This document shows positions 23,418 through 35,334 of a DNA stretch of 64,000 nt, one piece after another (the stretch's first letter is position 1; the number at the start of each line of letters is the position of its first letter). Below the pieces are notes generated by a model. That model worked only from the letters and a program-made list of their open reading frames with translations, was not told the origin of the DNA and searched no databases. The stretch spans positions 18,057,001 through 18,121,000 of the forward strand of contig NC_065573.1 in NCBI RefSeq assembly GCF_937616625.2, written 5' to 3'. A program made the translations under genes and the position numbers. Source of the stretch: Mercurialis annua. Lineage: Eukaryota; Streptophyta; Magnoliopsida; Malpighiales; Euphorbiaceae.

Positions 23418-25858
23418 TGTAATACCCCAAAAGATTTAATTATCTAATTGGACCACGTGTCCAGTTTCGAGTCGCCAAAGTGGCGATATCGGAAAGTTTT
23501 CCAAGAATTTAAGATAAATAAGTTTTAGTAGGTCGGTTGCGGAAAAGATTATAAGCGAGAAATTTAAAAATATATTTCAGTTCTAAAGTTAGAATTGGAA
23601 TTGAAAGGAAAAATGTTAAGAAAAGCCCCAAAATAAAGTGCAGGGACTAAAATGGTAATTTAGCCACTATGTTTCCAAAATGGAAATTTTGGGTTTTGAC
23701 AGGAAAATATTAATATCGGGATTCATATTATTTATTGAATATGAATAATACGTATAAGTTATAATTGAAGTATTAATTGATTTAGCTATGGCCTAAATCG
23801 TACAAAAGAAAAGTTTAAAAAATAAGTTGTAACAAGGAAAGAAAGGAAGGATCAAAACGGAATTTTAGCCAATCTATAAGTGAATTGAGATATGAATCAG
23901 ATTCCTCCAGAAGCTTTCATTATTCTTCGTGCTTCCATCGTTCCTCACTGTCGTTTCGCCGCCGTTTCTCCACACGACGTCCGATTCGAGCGATTTTCGC
24001 GGCAATCTCTTCAGAATTTTGTCCTCTATCAATCCTAAGCTTCGTTTCAAGGTAATATTTCTAGATTGAATGTTAAATCGAATATTAGAGGGCTGTTTTA
24101 TATTTCGAAGTAAGAGTTTGGAATTTGACGTTTTTGGATCGTTTTTTAACGTTTTGGTGAAAACGGAGATGCGAGTTTTGAGTATGAGTGTGTGTAGCAC
24201 GTCGGGATGGTGGCGAAACCCCAGAAAATAAGATTTCTGGGGCCGTGCACTTGGTGCACGAACGTGCACCAAGGGTCCATGATCGTGCACGATCGTGCAC
24301 CAACCGAAATGCACGCCCGTGCACCCCGACTCGCATCCACGTGTATATGAAACGTATTTGACCTAGATATTTGATGTTTTGAACGTTGGACGCTAAAAGA
24401 AAACTCTCGGACCCCGAGAATCATAAGTTTTGAAATTAGCTCAACGTTTTCGATAGTCAACAATAACGAAAAATGTTAAGAACGTTATACGATTCTCGAG
24501 TATGAGAAGCGGTATTCGTTAAGTCGTTTATACGACTAAAAGTTATCGAATACGTAAATAAGAATAAGAATGAAACTAAACCCTAGAACTTAAAAGTACT
24601 ATACTTGCAAATTACGAGATTCCCGTATAACTATCAAACGCTTTATCAGACGTGTCAATGAGCAGTGAGGTCAGTAGACGTGGACTAGCGAGAGCATATT
24701 ATCAGATCGACCACGTCATTACTTGGATAGCGGTCACTGTGAGTTGCACTTTACTTTCGTGTATTATCGGTTACAGTTATTTTAATATCATATCTTATAT
24801 AAAATGTTTATACGCATCGCATAATATGTATGAATTGTTGATATACTATATGTTTTGATTGAACTTTATATACAAGAACCTAATATACAATCCAACAAAA
24901 CTAGCTAGCTATTGGGTGTCAATAGGCTGTGTGATCACCAGTAATTGAGTCAGTCTAGTGTGTCTGACTATGAGATATGATTTGATATTCATGTATGATA
25001 TGATTATGAAAGCTGAGATATGAAAATGATACGAGCGAGAACTCGGTTAAAGTAACTTAAGCCCCGTATCTAGTGGGTCGGACCCGCCAGTGGGTTGGAC
25101 CCACCACGTTGGAATTAAGAGATTGGTCGCAGCTGACGTGGTTGAGTGTGAACACTCCCGGGTCGGACCATTTGGATCAGTATGACTTGAATATTAGAAA
25201 GATTGTGTTATGGTTTAGGATTTTAGTTTCGAACGGATCAAGTACTTGTTCATACGTATTTTTGTATTAATATTGATTTGAAATGCGATGCTATGTTTTA
25301 TATTAATACCGTTAGTAAAATGCAAGCTCACTCAGTATTTCCCCAAATATTGACCCCTCAATTTTTATGTCTCATAGGTGCTTAGTATCTGGACATAGCT
25401 AGAGGTCAATTTTTGGGATCCGGAAGTCAGCTGTGTATGTATAGCCTTTGACTTCCGTAGTGCTGTAGTAATAGTCCTGTGTCGACAAAGTCGTGGCCTG
25501 ACAGTAGTACATTTTGGTTATGTGTTTTACTTGCTGTCTTGTTTATATGTTTTGATAGGCTACATACGATATATTTTGTTCATGGCACCAGAAGCCGTTG
25601 ATATGTGTGATACACTAACTTATGCATATAGTACAGCGAGGCAAGTTTGTACAGGTTACGGTAACGAGAGCCCGCGAGGTTTTCGAACAGTTAGTGTAAA
25701 TATTTGATTATATGATATGTATGTTAGCTTCCGTTTGTGAATGTATTGTATATTATAATTGCAAAAAATTGATAGTGATTTTAGGCTTGCTACGGGTTCC
25801 GGAGCTACTACTCCTGTTCCCTAGCGCTGGTCTCGGCTCAATATTTTGGGTCGTGACA
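23418..25858 (+). repeat. right LTR of the 12348-25858 element
   Basis: This is a complete 2441-bp copy, TGTAATACCCC to TCGTGACA. It shows the uninterrupted 'tatacaagaacct' site where the left LTR has its nested insertion. Its palindrome cluster (24253-24323) differs from the left copy: the middle unit has an extra 'gatcgtgcac' repeat. Confidence 0.9.
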
Positions 25859-25863
25859 CTTTG

Positions 25864-26279
25864 GTTAACAAAGGTATTATTGACACTTCTCTTATTGGTT
25901 ACTCTTATTGCAATGAAGTTGTATCTTCTACTCATATTTTTCTTCATTGCAATTTTGCTTGACGTTTTTGGTGTTTTTTCTTTGGAAAGTGTGGTATCTC
26001 TTGAGTTACTCCAACGTCTTTAGATCTCTTTCTTGATTTTTGGAATGATTGGTCTTTGTCGAAATACAAAGAGCTATGGAAAGTTATATGGTTCTTTTGT
26101 TCATGGGAATTATGGAAGGCGCGGAGTAGAATGTTTTTTTGGAGCGAGTCTTCTGAGATTAAATCATTTGATCTATTCGAGTATTTGTATTGTAGTTTTA
26201 TATTTTTTGTATTTCCATTCTCAGTTTTCGTTTTCTGGGAAAGATGTTTTTAGATGTTTAGATTGTTTTGTAAGATCTG
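25864..26279 (+). pseudogene. LINE-like zf-RVT region relic, unit A, 3' half
   Basis: The frame continues from 12347 with STHIFLHCNFA and then WELWKARS. The H-x-F-L-H-C pattern and the tryptophan-rich W-x-x-W-K-A-R segment fit the zinc-binding tail of plant L1-type LINEs. Stops interrupt it. The boundary at 26279/26280 with the LTR fragment is abrupt, with no poly(A) tail. Confidence 0.45.
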
Positions 26280-26764
26280 CGATAGCTAATAAATCAACAA
26301 TTGCTAGAAAACCTAATTTAATGATTTATCAATGAAAAGAGTGATTACAATACTTACAAATGATCAAAATGGGATATGTAGTTGATATGAAATGATAATT
26401 TGATAGTGACAGCCGTTTTAGGATTTTAGAAAAAGTGTAAAATGAATTTAGGTCGAATAAGGGTGCTATTTATAGAAAACAGCGAACTGAACAGTACGCA
26501 GGTCGCGCCCGCGACTAAGGCAGATCGCGCCCGCGACTCAGGCAGATCGCCCGCGAAATCCTACTGGAAATGAAAAATAATTATTTTTCGAAATCGAGCT
26601 CAGGATTACTCCGAACCCTGAGGTCACACCCAAGACATCTTAAAACATAAATAAAAAGGTTTGGAACTTGAAAATCATGATTCCAAGTGGTCGAACCACT
26701 CGAATGAACCTTAAAGTGATCGATAAGTTTAATGTAACTAGTCGGAAAAATATGGGGTGTAACA
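26280..26764 (-). repeat. partial Tekay LTR, unit A copy
   Basis: It matches 30205-30669 and 37837-38342. It is the first 485 bp of the LTR read on the minus strand, with a TATA box (inverted, 'gctatttatag' at 26465) and about three copies of the GTCGCGCCCGCGAC-type palindrome at 26506-26560. Confidence 0.8.
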
Positions 26765-27382
26765 TTCTCCCCAACTTAAAAACAAAATCGTCCTCGATTT
26801 TAACACCAAGCAAACTAAACACAATACACACATAAGCACAACAAAGCAAAACACATAACATTTACCCAAAGTACTAACATAGCATCAAAACACTCGAAAC
26901 AACATCAAACCTAACGTACCTCAAGGAAAGAGGAAAGGATTATATTTCCGCATATCAGATTCCGTCTCCCAAGTTTACAATATCAAAAAATAGAGTAATA
27001 AAGATTCAGATAGGAAAAAAAAGAGAGCGTTAGTAGAGGTGGAGTTCAAAAAACAATTTGGAACCAATGCTCTGTATAGTCTAAAGGACAATTTTCTACT
27101 GATTTGGAACTCGCCGATTCTGATATCGATCTCAAGTTCTAGACTGTTCGAATTAAACTTCAAATCTATATCTATATTATACTATAAAGCTGAGCTCCAA
27201 ATAATAAATCAACCATATTGTCATGTGGGTGCTTTAACTTATGACATGCAGACTCTTTTTAATTAAAAACTCTTTTAACTTTCCATCTTTAAATAAACTG
27301 TTATTTGAAAACTATAAAAGTTTGATTGTTATTTAAAATCTCATCTTTCCATTTCTCCTTCTTTATTTAGCATCACAGTCAC

Positions 27383-28608
27383 TAGGGGTGAGCACGGATC
27401 CTGGATATCTCCAAAACCGAACCGAAAACCGGACCGAAAATATCCAGGACCGAAAAATATCCATTGACCATTGACTTTCCCCGAACCGAACCGTACCAAA
27501 ATTTTATTGGTACGGTTCTGGATCTTTTATAAATAACCGTACCGAGAACCGAACCGAACCGTACCGAACCGAAGTACCGAACTTATACCCGAAGAACCGA
27601 AATTATATATATATATATATATATTTCCAATTTTCATTTGATTATTATATTTGTATTAACTTTGAATTACTAAAAATTAAAATTATTTTATAAAATTAAA
27701 TATTGTATATTAAAAATATTAGTCTATATATATAATTTTTTTATTAATTTACATAAAAACAAAATACTTATATATTTCAATGAAAATTATATGAATTTGT
27801 CAAGTATTTAATAATTATTAAAAGTATTTTTTATAAATTAATACTCCCTCCGTCCCGTTTAAAAAGGGACAAATGACTTTTTCACATAGATTAAGGAATC
27901 ATTAATTACTATAGTGTTTTCTTATTTTACCCCTATTTATGATAATGTTGTATTTTGTGTATAGACTAATAGTCATTAATTATGGAAAGAGAAACGGGGG
28001 TAAAATAGGAAAATTCATATAAATTGGCACAAAAAACACGATATGGCCTTCTTAAGTGAGACAAATAAAAATGAGATATGTCCCTTATTAAATGGGACGG
28101 AGGGAGTATGAACAACACATATTCATTATTTTCTATCATTGACCAAATTATATAGTTTTAACAAAAATGATATAATTTTAGACTTGAGAATATTTAAAAG
28201 TACCGTTATCAAATAATCAAAAAATTAATATTAAATCGAACGATAATATGCATGTTGTGCCTTTTTATTTTATTGATGATTATTTACTTGTGATAGTTGA
28301 AAATATAAAAAATATGAATGAATGAGTAGCTAATTAATTTTAAAAGTCAAAATAATATATTATAATATAGTAGAGATCACATTTTAAATAAAATAATATC
28401 CGTGGTTTTAGTGATATCCATACCGAACCGTACCGAACCATTAGGACCGGATCCCCGTACCGAACCGTACCGAAAAATAAAATCTCTGAACCGAACCGAA
28501 CCGATTATTGGTACGGATCCGGATATCTAAATTTTGATATCCCCGACTTTTGGTTTGGTTCCGGAGATTTGTCAATCTCTGGATTCCCCCGAACCGTGCT
28601 CACCCCTA
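27383..28608. mobile_element. non-autonomous hAT element with 8-bp target duplication
   Basis: The 1226-bp element has perfect 15-bp terminal inverted repeats (TAGGGGTGAGCACGG). It is flanked by the 8-bp direct repeat ACAGTCAC (27375-27382, 28609-28616), the target size of hAT elements. Unit A preserves the empty site near 11130. Both subterminal regions are packed with 'ccgaaccg'-type words in both orientations, typical of hAT transposase-binding repeats. There is no transposase. A Stowaway MITE is nested inside, and a short (TA)n run lies at about 27605. Confidence 0.9.
27844..28106. mobile_element. Stowaway MITE nested in the hAT element
   Basis: The 263-bp element starts CTCCCTCCGTCCC and ends GGGACGGAGGGAG, perfect inverted termini flanked by TA on both sides. 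This is the Tc1/Mariner-type Stowaway structure. Non-coding. Confidence 0.9.
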
Positions 28609-29434
28609 ACAGTCACATACCTGAAAAGTTGAATTTGTTGAAGATGTATATATAATTGCAAAGAGCCTCTAGAACACCCATATTACAAAACGTGATTATA
28701 ATAGTTTTACCAAAAATATCAGTCCCATCTTATTTCATGGTGATATTCAATTTCATCTTTATGAATTTTCATTATAACTTTCTTAGGTTTGTGATTTTTG
28801 GTTTCTCAATTTATTTCAACGTTGTATAGAAAAGGTACTATTTTCATTTTATTGGTATTTTATCTAATTTTTTTAATTTTGATTTTGGTCTTTTCTAATT
28901 TTTAATCTTGATAAGTCTTTATCGCTCAATTAATCACCTACAGTTTGAAAAGTTTTTTATTTCATCTGTTAAATCTAATTTTTGAAATTTTTATTTTGAA
29001 TTCGGTAGGCAGGAGGAGAAAATGGCACTTAATCTAGCAAATTAATTCAATAGTAATAATAGTAGCAAAAGAGAAGTATTATAGATTGTTGTGGGAAAGG
29101 AAATGTTATGATCAAGATTTTTTTTACAAATAAGATAAAAGAAATAAGTGTTTATAAATACAAAAGATGAAGCTAATAGGAAGACGATGAGTTATAATTA
29201 GCGCAAGGGAAATATATAAGTAGCAACTAAGTTATTTGATTAACTATTTCCTATAAGAGACAAAATACTAGACTCCTTTCATGCCGTTTATCTTTTCACA
29301 ACATGTTAGTGGCAATCAAACTAGGGTTTATAATTGAAGATTGTATTTCCAGCAAAAATAAAATTTATTGTGCAGATTAACTCTGAATTGAATTTATAAT
29401 AATTTGACAGAATAAACAGCTGTATACATCTCAA

Positions 29435-30204
29435 ATGATAATTATACCTTTACTAATATTATCCTTCCAATACCCGGGTAAGGAAAAACCAATTGATTTT
29501 TATTTGGTTTCTCACTTGCATGATCTCCTCAATGAGCTGTTGGTTATCCTAACTTCTTCCTCGATCAGCTTAGGTGATGAGGATTTCGATTTTTGGTTTA
29601 AGAAACAACAATCATTTTCAGTTAGGAAAATGTCGGAGCTGCTGGTAGGCGTTACAGCAGATTCTGCAGGTGTAGAGCAATAGCTTTTTAAAGTTCTAAT
29701 TTCGGCTATACGGAGGAATAAGATTCCTCCGCGGATCCAGTTTTTTGGTTGGCTTCTGGCTTTGAATAGACTTTCTTGGAATGAGTCTTTGGTTAACAGA
29801 GGTATTACTGACACTTCTCTTATTGGTTACTCTTATTGCAATGAAGTTGTATCTTCTACTCATATTTTTCTTCATTAAAATTTTGCTTGGCGTTTTTGGT
29901 GTTTTTTCTTTGGAAAGTGTGGTATCTCTTGAGTTACTCCAACGTCTTTAGATCTCTTTCTTGATTTTTGGAATGATTGGTCTTTGTCGAAATACAGAGA
30001 GCTATGGAAAATTATATGGTTCTTTTGTTCGTGGGAATTATGGAAGGCGCGGAGTAGAAGGATTTTTTGGAGCGAGTCTTCTGAGATTAAATCATTGATC
30101 TATTCGAGTATTTGTAGTGTAGTTCTGTATTTTTTGTATTTCCTTTCTCAGTTTTTGTTTTCTGGGAATGATGTATTAGATGTTTAGATTGTTTTGTAAA
30201 GTCT
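29435..30204 (+). pseudogene. LINE-like zf-RVT region relic, unit B
   Basis: This uninterrupted version of the unit A relic reads FSVRKMSELL, RNKIPPRIQFFGWLLALNRL, STHIFLH and WELWKARSRRIF. The order fits the C-terminal tail of plant L1 LINEs. It has stops after the first 82 codons and after HIFLH. Without a reverse transcriptase upstream, the assignment rests on spacing and tryptophan-rich motifs. Confidence 0.5.
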
Positions 30205-30669
30205 GCGATAGCTAATGAATCTACAATTGCTAGAAAACCTAATTTAATAATTTACCAATGAAAAGAGTGATTACAATACTTACAAATGATCAAAATAGGA
30301 TATGTAGTTTATAGGAAATGATAATTTGAGAGTGACAGCCGTTTTAGAATTTTAGAAAAAGTGTAAAATGAATTTAGGTCGAATAAGGGTGCTATTTATA
30401 GAAAATAACGAACTGAACAGTGCGCAGGTCGCGCCCGCGACTCAGGCAGATCGCCAGCGAAATTCTTCTGGAAACGAAAAATAACTATTTTTTTTTAAAT
30501 CGAGCTCGGAATTACTCCGAACCCTGAGGCCACACCCAAGACATCTTAAAACATAAATAAAAAGGTTTGGAACTTGAAAATCATGATTCCAAGTGGTCGA
30601 ACCACTCGAACGAACCCCAAAGTGATCGATAAGTTTAACGGAACTAGTCAGAAAAATACGGGTGTTACA
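30205..30669 (-). repeat. truncated 3' LTR of the chromovirus
   Basis: It matches the first 465 bp of the 5' LTR (37837-38342), starting TGTAACACC on the minus strand. It keeps the inverted TATA box at about 30391 and two copies of the GTCGCGCCCGCGAC-type motif. The rest of the LTR (about 2.1 kb) is missing. Confidence 0.85.
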
Positions 30670-30809
30670 TTCTCCCCACCTTAAAAACAAAATCATCCTC
30701 GATTTTAACACCAAACAAACTAAACACAATAAACACATAAGCGCAGCAAAGTAAAACACATAACATTTACCCAAAGTACTAACATAGCATCAAAACACTC
30801 GAAACAACA

Positions 30810-31330
30810 TCAAACCCAACGTACCTCAAGGAAAGAGGAAAGGATAACGATTCCGCATATCGGACTCTGTCTCCCAAGTGCACTCCTCAACAGAGTGATT
30901 CCGCCACAAAACCTTGACCATCGAAATCTCTTTATTCCGCAACTTATGCGCCTACGTATCAACAATCTCAATTGGCTGCTCCTCATAACACAACATTGGT
31001 CAATCTCAACACTCCGTGGTACAATCACTTGAGAAGGACCAGAAATGTACTTCCACAACATCGAAATATGGAAAACTTGATGCACCAATGACATGTCTGG
31101 CAGCAAAGCCAAACGGTATGCAACTGCCCCAACTCTCTCCGTAATCTCATATGGACCAACGAACCTCGGTTCTAACTTCCCCTTAACACCAAAATGAACA
31201 ACACCTTTCATAGGCGAAACCCGAAGAAACACATAGTCGCCAACCTGAAACTCAAAGTCCCTCCACTTAAGATCAGCATAACTCTTGTGCCGACTAAAAG
31301 CAGTCTCGAGCCTACGCTTGATCAAAGGTA
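30810..31330 (-). pseudogene. chromovirus integrase C-terminus and chromodomain
   Basis: The frame starting at 31325 reads KRRLETAFSRHKSYAD, GDYVFLRVSPMKG and PRFVGPYEI, the GPY/F-type module at the integrase C-terminus of Ty3/Gypsy elements. A shift of frame near 30960 then gives VKVLWRNHSVEECTWETE, a recognisable chromodomain. Chromodomains direct such elements to marked heterochromatin. The domain sequence itself is intact, but it is separated from integrase by the frameshift. Confidence 0.8.
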
Positions 31331-31514
31331 CCTTCTCAAAGGTAACCTGAATAATCTCTGCTCAAGAAAGTTTACGCTCGCTGACTTCTTCCCAACAAAT
31401 AGGAGATCGACACTTGCGCCCATACAAAGCCTAATAAGGTGCCATCTCGATACTAGTGTGATAATTGTTGTTGTATGAGAACTCAATCAAAGGAAAATGA
31501 GTATCTGAACTACC

Positions 31515-31937
31515 CTAAAAATCAAGCACACACATCCTGAGCATATCCTCCAAAGTCTGAATAGTCCTCTCAGACTGACCGTCAATATGAGATGAAAAGC
31601 AGTACTGAAATCCAACCTCGAACCCTATGATTCCTGCAACATCCTTCTTCATTCCGCTCCACCAGTACGTACCCTTGAGATCATGATACATCTCGATAAA
31701 ACCCGGATGAACACTGTAAGCTGACTTGTGCGCTTCCTCCAGAATCTGATCTCTCAAACCATCCGAATTCGGAACACACAGTCGAAAACCATACCTAAGA
31801 ACTCCATCCACTAACACGAACTCGTAATTCCCATCTAAATGGATCTCATCCATAATCCGCTTCATTTGTGGATCCTCAGCTTGTAAAGCTTTGATCATAT
31901 CAATCAAAACCGGTTGCACTTGCAACTGTGCTAACAA
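31515..31937 (-). pseudogene. integrase with catalytic core deleted
   Basis: The ORF contains the N-terminal zinc-binding region (HPGFIEMYHDLKGTYWW) running into KKDVAG. About fifteen residues later it reads DGQSERTIQTLEDMLR, which normally lies far downstream around the last catalytic residue. The segment that should carry the first two catalytic aspartates (on the order of 130 residues in this family) is missing with no stop at the join. A clean in-frame deletion is the simplest reading. Confidence 0.8.
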
Positions 31938-32056
31938 ACAGCCACTTTGTGAAACCTGAAATCTAAACCTCGAAGCTAAAAAACCATGTCACTCGCGAAC
32001 TATGGGTCTCCACCTAACCTCAAAAATGTGAGCCAAACTGCCCGATGACTTCTGAC

Positions 32057-33320
32057 TCAAACATCGGCTACCACATTAGCCTTACCCGGATGGTACTGAA
32101 TAAAATAATCATAGTTTTTCAGTAACTCCAACCACCTCCACTGTCTCAGATTCAACTCGCGCTGATCAAAGATGTACTTCAGACTCTTATGATCAGTAAA
32201 GATCTCGCAAGTCACACCGTACAAATAGTGCCTCCACATCTTAAGAGCAAAAACCACAGCTGCTAACTCCAGATCATGGGCAGGATTTTCACCTCATGCT
32301 TCTTTAGCTGACGGGAAGCATAGGAAACCACCTTAGCATGTTGCATCAAAACGCAACCCAAACCGATACGAGAAGCATCACAGTACACAGTGAACTCCTC
32401 GATGCCAAACGGCAGCCAACATAGGAGCTGTAGTCAAAATCTCTTTGAGCTTCTCAAAGCTTGCCTCCCACTTGTCAGTCCACTCAAACTTAACACCCTT
32501 CTGTGTCAATTTAGTCAACGGTGTAGATATTCGGGAGAAGTCTTGCATGAACCGATAATGGTAGCTAGCTAACCCAAGAAAACTTCTGATCTCGGTAACA
32601 AACCTCGGCCTCTGCCAATCCATAACAGCCTCAATCTTCTTTGGATAAACCTTGATCCCATCCTTCGACACCACATGTCCTAAAAAGGTAACCTGATCCA
32701 TCCAGAATTTGCACTTTGAGAACTTACCATACAATTGATGCTCACGCAAGGTTTGTAGTATAGTCCTCAAGTGGAAAGCATGCTCCTCCTCACTCCGAGA
32801 GTAAATCAGTATGTCATTAATGAAAACAATAACAAGATGATCCAAAAACGGCTTGAAAACCCGATTCATCATGGCCATAAACTCTGCTGGTGCGTTAGTT
32901 AACCCAAACGACATGACCAAAAACTCGAAATGCCCATAACGCATTCTGAAAGCAGTCTTAGTAACATCGGTATCCCGAATTCGAAGTTGATGATATCCGG
33001 ATCTCAAATCAATCTTAGAAAATCACTTCGCACCCTGAAACCGGTCGAATAAATCATCAATACGAGGAAGAGGATATCTGTTCTTGACAGTAATCTTGTT
33101 CAGCTGTCTATAATCAATACACAGCCGAAAGGAACCATCCTTCTTCTTGACAAACAAAAGAGGAGCACCCCACAGAGAAATACTGCCTGATGAAACCGTT
33201 GTCCAACAACTCTTGCAACTGATCTTTCAACTCTTTTAGCTCGGAATGAGCCATCCAATATGGAGGTATCAAAATAAGCTGTTCCACGAATAACATCGAT
33301 ACAGAACTCGATGTCACGCA
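32057..33320 (-). pseudogene. chromovirus reverse transcriptase and RNase H
   Basis: Several frames cover the polymerase. The finger region (near 33114-33317) has [18 protein letters not shown]. The main ORF (32378-33007) starts [10 protein letters not shown] and contains [11 protein letters not shown] and FINDILIYS. RNase H follows at 32057-32257 with [13 protein letters not shown]. In the catalytic box the first of the paired aspartates is replaced by asparagine (IND instead of IDD), which would abolish polymerase activity. Stops and frameshifts near 32280, 32380 and 33020-33130 break the frame further. Confidence 0.85.
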
Positions 33321-33338
33321 GGTGGTAATCTAGGTAAC

Positions 33339-35334
33339 TCATCTAGAAAAAAAATCAGTGAATTCATTCACTATCAGAACACTATGCACATCATCACTGA
33401 CAACCTCCACATCACGAACCACATCTAATAAACCTTGACAACCCTTGCCCAATATACGCTTGGCCTTGATTGCAGATATGAGATTCTGAAGTGTCTCCGC
33501 CTTCTCCCCTTGGAAAGAAAAGGGCATATCACCCAGAATCCCAAACACAACCGACTTCCCTCGACAGTCTATCGAAGCATAATACCGTGAAAGCCAGTCC
33601 ATCCCCAAGATGACATCAAAAGATAAAAAGTCAAGTACAATAAAATCAGCACAAAGTTATCTACCGTGAATAACCACTTAACAAGACAGATACACAAACT
33701 TCTACCACAACACAATCAGACAAAGGCGTAGACACAAATAAAGGTTCTAACAACCTAGATGGTGTCACACCCAACTTAGCAGCAAAACTCGAAGAAAAAA
33801 AATAGTGGGTTGCACTCGCATCAAATAAGACCAATGCATCTATAAAAGAGATTGGAATAGTACCTTGCACCATGGCATTGGATGCACGAGCATCTTGAGG
33901 AGTCAAGGCAAAAACTTTAGCCTGACCCTGTCCCTGCTGCAGTCTCTGAGCAGAACTGAAACTACCCGAATCTCTACCACCATTACAAAGCCCTCCTGAA
34001 CCACGGCCCTCCTGGCCACCAAACAAAGCGGCAGGTTGAGAATTCCCTATCGAAGGAGCAAAAGCAGACCTCTGCTGCTGAAAAGACGACTAAGCAACAC
34101 TAGCCGACGACACCTGTTGCCCAGATGCCGGACACTCCCTAGCAAAATGGCCCAGTTGGCCACAAGCATAACAACTACTCGGTGCTACCAAACAAAACCC
34201 AAAGTGCATGCGCCTGCAGTTCTGATAAAAAGGAATAGTGGAAGCTCCATTGCTACCGCGTCCATAACCACTGTTACTACCACTGTGACTAGAACTGTGC
34301 GAGTACGGCCGGCATCCTTTCCGATCACCCCCCTTCTTGCTCTTGTACTGTGAGGACTTGGACTGATAGCTGCTGCTACCACCCTATTGCCCACCACTCG
34401 GAACAACACTGCCCGCCTTCTTGGCCTCAGGCATCTTCCCAAAATGCAGTAAAGTACTCTCCAACCGACGAGCACTATCAACTACACTGGTGAAATCCCT
34501 ATGCGTCTTAGTCTGAAGACTAACAAACTCAGGGCCTAAACCCTTCACGTACCTGTCGTTCACCCTTATCTGTTCAACTTGTAGGTCTGGGGCAAAGCGA
34601 CTTAACTCAACCGAAGAAAATCAGTCGTATACTCGTGTACCAACCTATATCCTCTAATCAAAACCAGCAATCTGTCTATGTGACCTTCCGTCACTGAAAA
34701 AGGCAAGAAATACTCCCTAAAATCGTGCCATGAAATCCACCCAAGTAGTAGTGGCCATCGCAAGAAGAATGACCCTACAAAACCAATCTTTTGCAGGACC
34801 CTTCAAAGATATCTCCACTAGAACAATGGTCTGCCTCTCAGTAGCCTGCAACCTCTAAGAATTCTGCTTAACTTCCTCCATAAAATCTAAAGCATCACCG
34901 TCACCCTCAAACTCAGTCAGCTTCAATCTCGCATAAGCCAAAACCAGATCCTTATCAGTGGTTCCGACACCACCAACTGCAACACCACCAGCTTGTGGAA
35001 CTTACTACTGCACAAGCTGACCCAACATAGCATACCGGTTCTGCATGGTGAACTGACCCGCTTGCAGTTGCATCTGATTATTCTGGAGTGCAGCGATCCC
35101 TGCCAGAGACGTCGTGAAGTTAAATGGATCCATAGGAGCCTGTGGTACACCTGGTGCTTGAACGCCTGCACCACCATGCCCCCTACCTCTAACTCTACCT
35201 CTACCAGCCTGGCCTCTGCCAGCCTGTCCTCTGCCCACTTGTCCTCTGCCAGCTTGTTCATGCTGATCAACCTCAATGGACATAGTGTCATCAGCTTCAG
35301 CATTTGGCTGAGCTGTAGCACGCGCACGAGTATT
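33339..35334 (-). pseudogene. chromovirus gag and protease
   Basis: The gag start is the methionine of MNTRARAT (35334), followed by an R-G-Q-A-G repeat tract encoded by a short tandem repeat. Fragments across 34420-34920 carry the central gag domain with several stops. A zinc knuckle CYACGQLGHFAREC lies near 34120-34170. The protease follows (33661-34026) with LFDASATHYF, where the usual D-S/T-G active site has become D-A-S. The rest of the protease, GMDWLSRYYASIDC, is in the ORF 33339-33608. Confidence 0.8.

Larger units (their letters stand above)
12348..25858 (+). mobile_element. Tekay/Del-type LTR retrotransposon lacking pol, with nested insertions
   Basis: The 13.5-kb element starts TGTAATACCCC and ends TCGTGACA. 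It is flanked by the 5-bp direct repeat CTTTG (12343-12347, 25859-25863), and unit B preserves the uninterrupted target. The LTRs are 12348-19229 (about 2.4 kb once the nested insertion is removed) and 23418-25858. A Met-tRNA-type primer site follows the left LTR and a polypurine tract precedes the right one. Only a broken gag is present; about 2.8 kb of non-coding sequence stands where pol should be, so it depended on other elements. LTR ends, primer site and gag tail resemble the Tekay chromovirus clade. The LTRs differ at a few percent of sites by eye. Confidence 0.9.
25864..26974 (+). repeat. tandem duplication unit A, second part
   Basis: This continues unit A after the LTR element. It contains, in order, the rest of the LINE-like relic (to about 26279), an inverted Tekay LTR fragment (26280-26764) and the last 210 bp of that chromovirus's internal region, including the end of its chromodomain on the minus strand. 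At 26974/26975 'ctcccaagt' is joined directly to the start of unit B. Confidence 0.85.
26975..30879 (+). repeat. tandem duplication unit B
   Basis: This is a direct repeat of unit A (10738-12347 plus 25864-26974); without the hAT insertion it is about 2.67 kb. Beyond its right end the chromovirus internal region continues uninterrupted, so unit B carries the original right-hand junction and unit A the original left-hand flank. That is what one tandem duplication would leave. Confidence 0.85.

Noticed and set aside
24652..24858. 68-codon plus-strand ORF also present at 13558-13764
   Set aside because: The two copies are simply the left and right LTR of one element; composition and lack of domain do not support a gene.
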